From positions 478,197 through 542,196 of the forward strand of contig NW_006920872.1 of NCBI RefSeq assembly GCF_000417875.1: 64,000 nucleotides of DNA, given 5' to 3'. The notes beneath the pieces were generated by a model. That model was given only the letters and a program-made list of their open reading frames with translations. It had not been told where the DNA came from and ran no database searches. Position 1 is the first letter of the stretch. Each line of letters starts with the position of its first letter. Below are positions 40,401-51,280 of this stretch, in pieces. Both the position numbers and the translations under genes were made by a program. The stretch is from Pseudozyma flocculosa PF-1. Lineage: Eukaryota; Basidiomycota; Ustilaginomycetes; Ustilaginales; Ustilaginaceae.

Positions 40401-43166
40401 GAGACCGCAAGCCAGGCCAAGGGCAGGCGCCTTGTTCCGGTACAGGCAGGCGTGGTTGGGCGCGAAAGGGAAAATCGTAAGATTTGACTCCTCGTCAGCC
40501 AAGCCTGCCCGCTGCTCTTTGTGCCGGCGTCCCGATTCGCCGCCCCCCCGTGTCGTCGTGCATCCGCCTGGTTCGTTCGAGTTGCGCGGTACGTAGGTAC
40601 GGCAATGAAGGGTCGCCGCCCGTCTTTCTCCTCCTCTGCGGCGACTGAGCACCCGGGACCCAGCTTGACCGGCTGCCTGTCCAATCGAAGTTCAGTACGA
40701 GCTGCGCGACGGACCTTTGCCTGCCGCCTGGCTGACCTCGAATGCGGACGTGGCAAACCCTCCGAGAAGCAGGGTTCGAAGCGGCGGACATGGAGCGGAA
40801 GCTGAGCTGCTGGCTCGACGTCTGTCTGGCCTGGCCACGCAAAACGACGATCGACCGGCCGCACGCGGCGCCGCCCTGCGTCTTGAATTTTTTTTTCTGC
40901 GACACGGCGCGCGGGGACCCTACCTGCTTGGCTCAGGTCACGCCCCCCTTCCCTTGCCTACAGGTGGCGACCAATCGCGAGCTCACAGCGCTTCAGGAAC
41001 AGCCGTCGATCCGCCTGACAGTTCGAGCTTCTCGTCGTGCGATCCCTCCAACCGCAAGACCGATGCCACGGCGCTGTGCGGCCCAAGGCCAGGCGAGGGA
41101 CAGGGACACCAGGGGCAAGCCGTCAAGTCCGAGACGGTCGAGAGAGAGAACCTGCAGGCCAACCCGATCGTGCGAGACATCAAACGCCTGCCATCGTCGA
41201 TGTTGATGTTCTCGTCCTGGATCGCAGGATCCGGTCTGCTTGCCTACGGCCGGCGTTGTGGGCTCTTCCTCATCTTGATTCGACGCCGGCGATACCGGTT
41301 GCAACGACGGTGGCGGCGTAACGCCGTCTCTCTGAAGACCAACCCCTGGCGCTACGGCAGAGGGTCTACGGTCCGGCGGTGCCTGGCATGACTTCTCGCA
41401 GCCATCTGCTTCGTTGATGGAGCTGTGGCAACAAATCGGGCCGAGGATCGTCCGCCTGACGTGGCGGTCGCTCTGTTCCAAGCACGCGTGCCAGGCCTGG
41501 CCAGACTTTTTCGGCTGGTCGTCCGTTTTTGGCAGGCATGGAGAAAGAGCAGCGACCATGGCCGCGATCCGACCTTTTCTCCTTCCCTAGTCGCGGAGCA
41601 CATGCAAGCCACGAGGCCGGCCGGCCGGCTGGATGGCTCGCTCGCTCGGCGCAACACAAGACTTTCTGCGACGGCGTCGTCGTTGGGCGAGAGGCACAAA
41701 GCCCCCAGAGACATACGCCGGATCCTGCCCTCGCTTCCATGCCTTGGCCAGCCGACCCAGGGGAGCGGCAAGGGCAGAGCCCTGTGGAGATGGTGTAGGC
41801 GAGCGACCTTAGCTCACCTGCCATTCTTGAAGAGGACATTGACGGGCAACGTACGGTACCTGCCTGAGGGAGGCACAAGGTCGTACACTGTATCCCCGCC
41901 ACTCCATATCCGGTACGAGACGGAACGGAGGAGCGCGACCGAGTCACCCTGGCAGCTTGCTCTCGCGTCGCGGAGCGCAAGGCTCCTACCGATACTGGCA
42001 TGGTGATCCTGGGTCGTTGGCGTACTTGCTTGCGGCGTGGATCGAACGAGTCCGCCGCCGTAGTTCGGCCGGTGGCTGGTGGCGTTGTTGGGGCCCCCTC
42101 TTCTTCGTCCTCCGCCCTTTTCCCCATACTCGCCATGCGAAGCTGCCGGAGGCACCTTTGTTGGCCCCCCGCTCCCCGCCTTTGGAAGGTGAAGAGATAA
42201 GGATGGCGGTGACCTGATTGGGATTCCTGGAGCCGAGCCTCTGCGTGCCATTCGGCAGGTACGCTGCGATGTCCTGGTTCGGTGTGGGGCACCAGATACA
42301 TACCTACTGTGCCCCGACCTACATGGCAGCGGAAGGACGTGAACCGATGGCGCGCTCCCCGCAAAGAGAGTAGTGACCTGCAGGCGACAGCTTCGTGCCC
42401 CACAAGGCCCTGTATCGCACCGCATCGCATCGCATCGTACCTCTGGCCATCCCTCCCCATCCTGGGGGCACTCCCGTTGATACCCCGCGTCGAGCCAAAG
42501 GCAAGCCCGGCCAGGTGTCTCGAGAGCGTGCCGGAGACGCTGCTTGCCCCGTGCGCGTCCCGCTCCTTCTGCCTGGCGGGCTCTGGTTTTTCGTGCCGAA
42601 TTTCAGACTCCTTTTCCCTCGTCCTGACCCGACCATTCACGGTGGCCCGGGTCTGAGCTGCCTGGCCAGGCCTGCCGTCGACCGAAGAGGAAGGGCCTAC
42701 ATACAGCTGGCACGAAGCCCGAAGCCTCGGCCCGAAGCTCGCACCACTCGGCTGGCAGCTCCCCGCCCCGCACAGGACAGTCCAGGTCGGCACGCAAAGA
42801 TGCACGTACGCTGGCTGTCGACTGCGGTAAGCGAGATGCAACGCTTCCTTCCTTCGTCTGAGCGCCCTCAAGCTCGCCGTCGAGCCTCGCACAGGACAGA
42901 CGGTCGGTAGCTGGACGGACGCTAGACGGTGCCAGCCGGTGATTAAGATTGATTCGGCATTGATGATTGCATTTGACTCCACTTGTTGTTCTTTGTTCTG
43001 TTGTTCTTGGGGCAGGCCGCTCTAGACCTGATACTACTGCCGGCCTCGGTGTCCACCGCTCTACACGAGGGCCCGGAAGGCAGACATGGCCTCCGACCTG
43101 TCGACACCGCACTGCACCGCGCACCCTGCCCACCTCCCCGCTTCCTGTCGACCCACTGCACCACCT
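37483..43166. other. 5.7 kb gene-poor region
   Basis: Between the start of the sugar transporter and the stop of GCN2. I find many short overlapping open frames on both strands but none with coherent codon bias, domain motifs or a splice pattern. T runs occur at 37987-37993 and 40888-40896. It may be an extended promoter of the transporter, a non-coding RNA locus, or sequence that has lost genes. No tandem arrays, long terminal repeats or terminal inverted repeats stand out by eye. Confidence 0.55.
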
Positions 43167-46100
43167 TCACCGACCGCATCCCACGAGCGCCGTGCGGTCC
43201 TCGCGCAGCGAGTAGAGAAAGACGCGCCCGCACCCGTGCACGCCGCCGCCCGATGCATCTGAAAAGGCAAACTCGACCGCCTTGGCCTTGACGAGCCGAG
43301 CGTAATCCTTCTCCTCGGCCGACAGACCATCGAGGAGCGCACGGAAGAGCAGCGTGCCGTCGTCATCGCCCCTCGACCCCGCCGCCGCGCCCATCGACGC
43401 TCCACCGCCGCCAACGCTGCCACCGCCGCCACACCCGCCGCTGGCCGCGTGGCTAGACAGGCAGGCCATCAGCGCCGCGGCGAGGCGGTCGAAGCTTGGG
43501 CCGGAAAAGTCGACGGCAAGTACGGGAACGTGGCCGCCCTGAAGCTGCTCGGCGAACCGGCTGACCTGCCTCGAGGCCTTGTCGAGCACTAGCTGTCGGC
43601 TCGAGGGTTTCGGCCGGTTCTGCTGGCTCTTGTCGCCCTTCTTGGACCGGTCGATCGGCCGCTCGGGCAGCACCATCTCGCGCTCCTTGATGGCGATGGC
43701 CATAGATGGCAGCACATCATTGCCGGCAAGGCCGCGGGAAGCGTGGTGGTGATGGCCATGGCCGTGCACAAAGGAGGACGCGCCGCCGGCGGTGCTCGAA
43801 GCGGCTCCCGCGACGCGAGCGATGCCCGTGTCGCCGTACGACTGCTGGAAGCGCGTGCTGGCCGAGGTGATCCAGCCAGAGCCGGCCACCTGCGCATCGA
43901 CGCTCCGCTGCCTGGCGATCTTGTCCTGCACAAAGGTGACCAGCTCGTGCCTCGACACCTCGAACTCGGCCCGCTGCAGCACCATCTTGACCTTGAGCAC
44001 AGGCGAGCGCGCCTTGGCAAACACGAGCAGGAGGATGCCCTCGGAACGGCAGGTGGCGGCGGCGGCCTCAGGCGTGTCGTAGGTCGCATGCTCGTACTGC
44101 AGATCGGCGGCGATGTTGTGCGCCCAGAGCTCGCGGCAGATCTCCATCCGCGTGTGCAGCAGGCCCGGGGCCGAGGCGACGTAAACGTCGCAGCGCCGGG
44201 GCGTCATGAAGCCGAAGCTCCTCTCCTCCTCGGCCCGGCTGAGCAGGCGCGGCACGTGTACCTCCTGGTACTTTGCAAGGCCCAGAGTGAGCTTGCCCAC
44301 GGCGATCTGGACACCGACGCCGTGGAGCGAGGCGGACGAAGACGAGGATGGCGTCGAGAACCTCTTTAGCAGAGCATCGTAGCGCCCCCCCGCCGCCACC
44401 ACGTCTCGCCGTTTGCCGGCGCGCACCACGGTGAAGAAAACGCCGCCGCGGTAGAGATTGCTCGACTGGGCGAGCAGCGGAGTGAAGAGGAAGCGCCTCT
44501 GCACGCCGAAGTGCTGCGCCGTGGCGGCCACCCCTGCAATCTCGGCGACGGCCTTCGATACGCGGGACCGATGCTCGGTCGGGAAGAGGCGCTCGAGGCG
44601 TCCGTGGACGGTCTTGAGCTCGTCCTGCAGGTTAAAGGCCTCGAGCTCCTCAATCGTGGAGCGGGGCAGCCCGAGCTGCAGCAGCTGGGTCCGGGCATTG
44701 TTGACGCTCTTGCTGCCTGCAAGAAGCGCGACGATGCCAAGAACCGCCTCGCGATGCTTGTTCGGTACGCGGTCGAGGATCAGCGAGAGGATGCCTTCGT
44801 GGTTGATGTGGATGTCCCACGACTCGGAGGCTACGCCAGGAATCTCGCTGAGCATCTCGTCGACCACCGCCAAGGCCTCAGCCTCAGCTGCCGCCGACCG
44901 CTCTGGCGAAACAATGTCAAACGAGGCCGCCAGCACGGCGCGCGGCTGGCCGCCCGCCACGACATTCTCTCGGTAGACGCTGCCGATCTCGTACCGCTTG
45001 AAGCGCTGGTTGTCGCTGCGAGAAAAGATGCGCGCAAACGGAACCGTCAGGTCGTACGGCAGCTGCACCACCTTGCCCGTCTTGTCGAGCACCTGCACGA
45101 CCTTTTCGTTGGCATTGTAGAGACCGTTGGGCGGCACCAGCAGCGGCGCGGCGAACTCGACGGCGCCGTGCTTGCGGCAGACGCTGCGGATCAGGTCGCA
45201 GACGACGCCGACGAGCGCGTTGTCCTGGTCCGTCTGGGATCCGGTGTCAAAGGTAAAGTCGCGGACAACGTCGGTCGCCGTCCTGCCGAAGAGCGCGTCC
45301 ATCAGCTGGTGGTTGTAGGCGCTCGAGGGGTTGGCCATCAGCCTCAGGCACTCCTCGATGTACTCGTCCTCCATTTTGGGCGGCAGCAGGTCGCTCCGGA
45401 GGATCTCGAGCGGCGACGGCCGGCGGTCCGGGTTGTGGTCGAGCATCTGCTTGATCAGCGCAGTCTGCTTGTCGAGCTTTGCGCGGGGCCAGGCCGCGGG
45501 GAACGAGACCGTCGGGTTGCGCAGCTCGCGGATCAGCAGGATCCGCTCCATTCCGGTGCGGTAGACAGCCTGGCTGGCCAGCATCTCGAAGAAGATGATG
45601 CCGAGCGAATAGATGTCGACCTTGAAGTTGTAGCGCGCCCCCTTCTTGGCGCGCAGCTCCGGCGCCGTGTAGAGGTAGGTGCCGAGGTCGCCAGTGAGGT
45701 CGGTGCTCTCGGCCAGATCCGCCGTGCCAGAGGGACCGGCGGCGCCCCCGCCCTCGGCGATCTGGACGGCGTTGGTGGCCAGGCCGAAATCGCCGATCTT
45801 GACATCGCCGTTGGCGTACATCAGGACGTTGGATGGCTTGAGGTCTCGGTGAATGATGCCCAGGCTGCTGATGTGTGCGAGCGCCTCGACCATCTGCCGC
45901 AGGATTCTCCACGCCTCGTCCTCCGAGAGGCCGCGGTCGATGGCCTCGCGCAGCGTGCGGTTCTCAACGAACTCCATCTGGATGTAGAGGACCCTCTGCA
46001 CCGGGACAAAATCGGCATCGGCCTTGCTCATTGCTAGGCTGGACAGCCGTGGACCCTGCTTGGAGCCCCTGCGCGACGACGTGGGAATGCGGCTGAAGTC

Positions 46101-48695
46101 GTCCTCATCCTCTTCATCGTCGTCGTCGCTGCCAGAGTCGCTGTCGCTGTCGGACGAGCTGTCGTCGCTGCCGTCATTCCCGTCGCTGTCAGTGCTGTCT
46201 GTGCTTTCGCTGTGATCGCCGGAGCCCGGCTTGGAGGCGATGTTCCTGGGCCTGGATCGCGAGCGCGCGGAAGGACCCGGTGCCGACGAGCCCTCGTCGG
46301 ACGAGTCGTCGTTGGCGAAGCGGATGTCGGCGAAGCTACTGCTCTGGCTGAAGGGGTCGTCATCGTGGCGGCTGCTGTTGAAGTAGTCGGAGTCAAAGTT
46401 GGGCGTGGCCCGGAAGGATTCGTCGCGGACAAGCCGCTTGGCGGGCCTGGTCTCCTTGACCGAAGCGAGGCTTGGGCCGGACGGGCCAGTGGCGCTGGTC
46501 GTGTTCGTCTCTAGCGTCCTGCTTGCCGTCAGGCCGTCCGTGTCGCTGCCGTGCAGGCCGGTCAGGGGCGTCTGCGTCTCCTCAATCCAGCAGGTCGTGT
46601 AGCGCACCACGTGCGGGTGGTCGAGGCGGCTTAGCGCCGTGATCTCCCGCAGCGTGCGCTCGTCTTCGTCGGGGGAGCTGGAGAGCTTGATCTTCTTGAC
46701 GGCGTAAAACCTGCCGTCGAGTCGGTTCCTCGCCTTGACGACGCTGCCAAAGGCACCCTTGCCTAGGAACTCGACCTCCTCGAAGTCGGAGAGGTAGCGA
46801 GAGGCGCCGCCGCCCCCCGTCGCAGGACCTTGCCGGCCAATCTGTCTCAAGGGCCAGAACGAACCCGGTCGACTCTGGTCTCGCGGAGGCGATGTGCCGA
46901 GCTGCGCCGCGGCCGGGGTGGCCGGGGCGACCAGAGAGTTGCCTCGACGCCGAGCCAGCACGCCTTTCGCTCCGGCAGCTCCGTTGCCGGTCGGCATGCG
47001 CGTGTTGGACTCCTGCGACCACTCCTGGTCCTCGAATAGGATTATTTCTTCGAGCCGAGTGGCCAGAGCCGCGGTCGTCGGCCGCTTCTTGGGCGATCGT
47101 TCCAGCATCAACATCAGGAAGGCCCTGACGTGAGGTGGCAGCTCGTCTGCCGTCCTCAGCAAATGCTCGGGCGCCTCGTGCTCGACCGTGCAGTCGATGC
47201 CGAAGAGCATCTGGCACGCGCAGACACCGAGGTCCCACAGGTCGCGCTTGCGCGTATAGCTGAGCGGCTGCTCGACCGATTCGGGGGCCTTCCACGCCTG
47301 TGGTCGTTCCTCCTCGACCAGCGGACCGACGTTGTCATTGAGCGGGTTGGATCGGTGCATATCGCGGAGGCGCCGGACATAGCAGGCGTCCTTGATCCGC
47401 ACGGCGGACTTGAACTCGGTCGCGGCGGCGCCGTTGCCGTCGATGTAGATGCAGTCAAGGCAGACGCCTCTGTGGAGCAGGTTGCGGCTATGGAGCGCCT
47501 CGAGCGCCTCGAGCAGGCTGGCGAGGTAGGTGCGAACCCGCTTCCAGGGCAGCACCTCGCACTGCTCGAGCAGCGAGCGCAGGGGCACGCCGGTGCTCCT
47601 CTCGAGGACGACGCTGAGCTTCCAGCCCTGATTGTCGCCCATGCGCGTGACGGCCGAGGCCAGCACATTGACGAGGTGGGGCTCGCGCACCTTGACGAGC
47701 TTGTCAAGCTCCCACTCGACCTCTTCGATCTTGCGCTTGCCGGCAGAATAGGCATAGTGGAGCGAAGAGATGAAGAAATGCTCGAGGACCCACGATCGGG
47801 CCAGCGTCGTATCTGCGGGGTCGTCGTGGGCCGCCTCGGCGAGATGGCGCACGCTCAGCTCCGTCCGCTCCAGCACGGGACCGAGCCGGAGCACGGAAAT
47901 GACGCGTCCGTGATCCTCAAAGGGCTCAAGGAACGTCTCGATCCGCTGCGAAGACGACGACCCGCCGAGCCACTCGTTCGGGACGGGGCTGTCGAGCTTG
48001 GGCGTCGTGCTCGTGGCATGGGGCGAGTCGATCGAGGATGAAGAGGTGAGCGTGCGCTGCCGCTGCCGCTCGAGCTTGAGAACCATGGCCTTTTTGTTGG
48101 CCTCCTGTTCAATGAGCTCTGCCAGCTTGTTGGTCTTGGCGGTCTCAGCCTCGCGCTTCTTCTTCTTCTCCTCGTCGCGGCGCTGCTTCTCCTTGAGCTC
48201 CTCTTCCAGGGCCCTCTGCCGCTTCTCTTCCTCGAGGCTAACCGAGGGGACGCCATGCTTGACCTCTTTCGGGGCGAGATTGTTCTGGCTGATGTAGTCC
48301 TGGCCGTGATAGACGAGCTCCCAGATCATCTCCGCGCCGACCAGCTCGCGCGCCTTTGCATTGATCTCATTGTTGAGGTCCCGGATGTGCTGCGCCGAGA
48401 GGCCCTTGTTGCGGCCGTCATTGGGCTTGAGGGCTACGGTAGGAGCGTTGAGCGGATAGTTCTTGGGGAGCTTGAAGTTGACGACGGCGGCGACGAGGGG
48501 CTTGAGCCTCTCCTCGTCGGGTCGGAGCGTGATCTCAAACTCGTGGAGCTGCGAGGTGAGGGCGCCCTTCCAAGCCTTGTGCTCGACCTTCTGGAAGTCG
48601 TCTTCGAGGATCGAGTGGAGCGCCTCTAGCTCGGTCTGCTGGATCTCTGCGATCTCTTCGGGTGACAGCGCCGGAGGTTTCGCTGCCGGCGACAT
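43167..48695 (-). CDS. GCN2: eIF2-alpha kinase GCN2
   Basis: Sensor kinase that binds uncharged tRNA and stalled ribosomes and phosphorylates Ser51 of eIF2-alpha, starting general amino acid control. One exon of 1842 aa (yeast 1659). The RWD domain is at about 18-140 (QQTELEALHSILEDDF), followed by a charged coiled coil at about 150-215. A pseudokinase at about 255-570 has HRG for HRD and no DFG. The active kinase starts near 637 (FLGKGAFGSVV), with AVKK near 664, an acidic Ser/Asp insert at about 830-875, the loop HRDLKPSNVL (Asp951) and GDFGLATN. The HisRS-like domain runs from about 1120 to 1600 and the C-terminal dimer/ribosome-binding region to the end. All regulatory domains are present, so it should be functional. 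The start is the first ATG, 22 residues before the RWD core. Confidence 0.97.
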   Translation of the reverse strand: MSPAAKPPALSPEEIAEIQQTELEALHSILEDDFQKVEHKAWKGALTSQLHEFEITLRPDEERLKPLVAAVVNFKLPKNYPLNAPTVALKPNDGRNKGLSAQHIRDLNNEINAKARELVGAEMIWELVYHGQDYISQNNLAPKEVKHGVPSVSLEEEKRQRALEEELKEKQRRDEEKKKKREAETAKTNKLAELIEQEANKKAMVLKLERQRQRTLTSSSSIDSPHATSTTPKLDSPVPNEWLGGSSSSQRIETFLEPFEDHGRVISVLRLGPVLERTELSVRHLAEAAHDDPADTTLARSWVLEHFFISSLHYAYSAGKRKIEEVEWELDKLVKVREPHLVNVLASAVTRMGDNQGWKLSVVLERSTGVPLRSLLEQCEVLPWKRVRTYLASLLEALEALHSRNLLHRGVCLDCIYIDGNGAAATEFKSAVRIKDACYVRRLRDMHRSNPLNDNVGPLVEEERPQAWKAPESVEQPLSYTRKRDLWDLGVCACQMLFGIDCTVEHEAPEHLLRTADELPPHVRAFLMLMLERSPKKRPTTAALATRLEEIILFEDQEWSQESNTRMPTGNGAAGAKGVLARRRGNSLVAPATPAAAQLGTSPPRDQSRPGSFWPLRQIGRQGPATGGGGASRYLSDFEEVEFLGKGAFGSVVKARNRLDGRFYAVKKIKLSSSPDEDERTLREITALSRLDHPHVVRYTTCWIEETQTPLTGLHGSDTDGLTASRTLETNTTSATGPSGPSLASVKETRPAKRLVRDESFRATPNFDSDYFNSSRHDDDPFSQSSSFADIRFANDDSSDEGSSAPGPSARSRSRPRNIASKPGSGDHSESTDSTDSDGNDGSDDSSSDSDSDSGSDDDDEEDEDDFSRIPTSSRRGSKQGPRLSSLAMSKADADFVPVQRVLYIQMEFVENRTLREAIDRGLSEDEAWRILRQMVEALAHISSLGIIHRDLKPSNVLMYANGDVKIGDFGLATNAVQIAEGGGAAGPSGTADLAESTDLTGDLGTYLYTAPELRAKKGARYNFKVDIYSLGIIFFEMLASQAVYRTGMERILLIRELRNPTVSFPAAWPRAKLDKQTALIKQMLDHNPDRRPSPLEILRSDLLPPKMEDEYIEECLRLMANPSSAYNHQLMDALFGRTATDVVRDFTFDTGSQTDQDNALVGVVCDLIRSVCRKHGAVEFAAPLLVPPNGLYNANEKVVQVLDKTGKVVQLPYDLTVPFARIFSRSDNQRFKRYEIGSVYRENVVAGGQPRAVLAASFDIVSPERSAAAEAEALAVVDEMLSEIPGVASESWDIHINHEGILSLILDRVPNKHREAVLGIVALLAGSKSVNNARTQLLQLGLPRSTIEELEAFNLQDELKTVHGRLERLFPTEHRSRVSKAVAEIAGVAATAQHFGVQRRFLFTPLLAQSSNLYRGGVFFTVVRAGKRRDVVAAGGRYDALLKRFSTPSSSSSASLHGVGVQIAVGKLTLGLAKYQEVHVPRLLSRAEEERSFGFMTPRRCDVYVASAPGLLHTRMEICRELWAHNIAADLQYEHATYDTPEAAAATCRSEGILLLVFAKARSPVLKVKMVLQRAEFEVSRHELVTFVQDKIARQRSVDAQVAGSGWITSASTRFQQSYGDTGIARVAGAASSTAGGASSFVHGHGHHHHASRGLAGNDVLPSMAIAIKEREMVLPERPIDRSKKGDKSQQNRPKPSSRQLVLDKASRQVSRFAEQLQGGHVPVLAVDFSGPSFDRLAAALMACLSSHAASGGCGGGGSVGGGGASMGAAAGSRGDDDGTLLFRALLDGLSAEEKDYARLVKAKAVEFAFSDASGGGVHGCGRVFLYSLREDRTALVGCGR

Positions 48696-49802
48696 GGCGG
48701 TCGCTGCTCAGAGAAGAGGCATAGGTGGCAGCGGAGGCGACGGGTTGCCGGACGCGTTTTCGGCACAGGCACAGGGACGAGATCGGCGGCAAAAGCGCGG
48801 CCGCAGGTTTCGTCGAGATGAGAGGCTCAAAGGAAGACGGAGGTCCTGCTCGCGGATCAAGCAGCGAGAAGGCGCAGGCCAGGCCTCGGGCCTTAGGCGG
48901 ACACCATCTCGGCCAGTCTCGGGCGTCGAGAGGTGGTGGACGTGCGAGATGAAGGGTAAGACCGTGCAGTGTCGACGGCCGTCAAGCGTGCGAGGAGGCG
49001 GCGATCCCCTGTGCGCGGTTGCGTTTGATAAAGGGGCGAGGTTGGGCAGCAGTGGTGGTGGTGGTCGTCGTCGTCCGAGGCACCAAGAGGCGTCGGTAGC
49101 AGGATGGGAGGGCGAGGGTGGCTCGTGTGAGCTGCGGGGTCAGGCCTGGTGCCGGCCGGTCTCTGTCGCCGCTTTTTTTCTCGGCGGATTTGGGCCATGG
49201 CGCCTGACCCTGACCCGCTCGCGGCTTTTCTCGCGCTTTCGGTCGCCATCACGCGTGAGCCTGCTCCCGGGCCACCAACCGCCCAGCCCAGCCTGGCCTG
49301 GCATCCGAACGCAAGGCATCTGGCATCGTGACGAGCCCTCTTCCCCTCCCTGGCTGCCGTGCGACCGCTTGAACTCATCTGCCACGAGGCAAGCCGCACA
49401 AGGCTGGACAGCGAGCGGACGATGTCTGGCAAACGCGGTCTGTCGCCGTGTGGGGTTTTGGATCCGGCTCAGCTCGGCAGCTCGGCTTTTGGGGTTTTGT
49501 TCTGGGGAGTGTGGGCGGGTGAGCGGTGCGCCGCGGGGTGAAGCTACAAAAGTACATAGATGGTGTGTGTGTGTGCGTGTGCGTAGCGGGGTCGCCTGGC
49601 TCCTACTGGCCCTCTACTCCCGTTGGCCGGGGGGCGATCCGGTGCGACGGGAGGGAGAGGCAGGGCATGGCAGGCCAGGGACCAGAGGAAAGAAGTGCAA
49701 AGGCCATAGGCATAGGCCACCCACCCACTGGACCCCTCGACAAGGCAAGGGACGATCGGACGGACCCCACGGCGCGAGGGCCGCGGGACGACGGCGATCC
49801 CT
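48696..49802. other. Intergenic region GCN2-eL21
   Basis: About 1.1 kb between tandem minus-strand genes: the GCN2 promoter and the eL21 3' flank. It has a run of seven T at 49173-49179 and a GT/GTGC repeat near 49562-49584. No gene is visible. Confidence 0.6.
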
Positions 49803-51280
49803 TTAGATGTAGGTGTCGTAGGGCTGGGGAGCCAGGGTCTCGGGCAGGTTCTTCTTGGTCGAGACCGTTCGTGCCTCGCGGGGAGCAGCGGGGAGACGCT
49901 TGATCTGGACACGCTCTGTTGGTTCGGTGGCAGATCGGAAATGGAGCAGGCTCGAGGATCAGCTCGCCATTCTCTCGCAACAGGGGCAGCCCTCGCAGCT
50001 CGACAGCGCGTTTTCCGCAGGCCGCTCCGACGGCCGCTACTCACCACCCTTGGCCTTGGCCTCCTTCTTCAGCTCAGCGTTCTTGGCGACACGCTTGAGG
50101 AAGTCGTCACGGCAGCCAGAGTGGCGGACGTGCTCGACGCGGACGTTGACGCGCTTCTCAATGTAGCGGTTGCCGACGACCTTGTAGATGATGACACCGA
50201 CGGCGCGGGGGGCGACGTTGTAGACGACACCGGTGCGGCCGTGGTAGTACTTGTGCGGCATGCCCTTCTGCTCGGCGGCGTTGGCGACGATGTCGACAAT
50301 GTCACCGGCGTGGTAGGGGCGCAGGTAGGTCGAGAGGTGGACCGGACCATGCTGGCGGAACTTCCTCGCGAAGAGGTGGCGGGTGCGGGCCCTGTAACCG
50401 AACGAGTGCTGTGGGTATCGAGGGCATCACGGCGCAACAGGGCAGTGGAGAAGCGGAGAGAAGTAGCGGCAGAGGGTCAGCGACCTGTGTGCCTCCAGAA
50501 ACAGTCCAGCTGCGAGGCGACGGCCATGCCCGGAGTCGCTGGCGAAAGGGTGGAAGCCTGCCATCGTCGTCGAAGTCGAGTGTGGTGGAACCGAGACGAT
50601 GCGTCGGGAGGTCTGAATGCTGTCGTCTTTGTCGCTGCTGAGGGTGGCCTTCGATGTCGATGCTGGCTGTGATGCTAGGCTGTCGCAGCGGCCCAGCACC
50701 GCTGTCTGCTGCCATCGAACATGACCTCTGCGGCGAGGCAATCCGGAAGCATCATCGGTGAGAGTCGGTGGCGGCGGCGGCGTCCACCACGACCGTCGCC
50801 CATCCGGGTACAGGCCAACCAGGCGCATCCCTCCGTCCACCCTTTCCGTGTCCATGTCCAACGCAACGAAGCCCGAATTTGGCCAACAGTTTCCCTCTGT
50901 TTCATCGTCGCTTCTCCGTGCAGAACCTGTCTGCATCCGCTCGCAGTCTCCGTCCAGGACTTTGTGCTGAGGACAGCCCCTTCGGCTTCTCCAACACTCG
51001 AGGCGTTTCCCGTCCTAAGGCCTGAACGTCGGAACATGGCCTTCTGAAAGTAGAACGGGTCGATCATAAGGGCGAGGTCGAGAGTGGTCGCCGGTTGTCG
51101 ATATCATCGGTCGAAGTAGTAGCAGCCGCAGGTGTCGCAGCAGCCGCGTTTGGTGCAGCATTCGTTCGGCATGCCGTGTGGCAGGCGTTTCTGGTCTTTG
51201 TCGGTGGCGACGGTTTCGAGCTCCTGGGCGATGGCCGTCGAAGATTGTCGTGTATGCCGGCAGCATCAACTTACAGGCAT
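49803..51280 (-). CDS. RPL21: 60S ribosomal protein eL21
   Basis: Large-subunit protein eL21. I build three coding exons: 51275-51280 (only ATG CCT), 50045-50408 and 49803-49915, with introns of 866 and 129 nt, giving exactly 160 aa, the family length. The product begins [20 protein letters not shown] and has [37 protein letters not shown] and [20 protein letters not shown], then [20 protein letters not shown] and an end TYI. The first exon was chosen because it is the only ATG upstream followed in phase by a perfect donor (GTAAGT). The 866-nt first intron is much longer than any other here. Divergent from uS4, as is common for paired ribosomal-protein genes. Confidence 0.9.

Noticed and set aside
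40775..40800. GGTTCGAAGC, resembling a tRNA T-arm
   Set aside because: No matching acceptor stem, D-arm or anticodon arm can be formed around it.
42035..42060. TTCGATCC on the minus strand, resembling a tRNA T-loop
   Set aside because: The flanking bases do not pair as a T stem and no cloverleaf follows.
41366..42982. 538-codon open frame on the minus strand in the gene-poor block
   Set aside because: Composition looks random, with no domain, no codon bias and equally long overlapping frames on the other strand.
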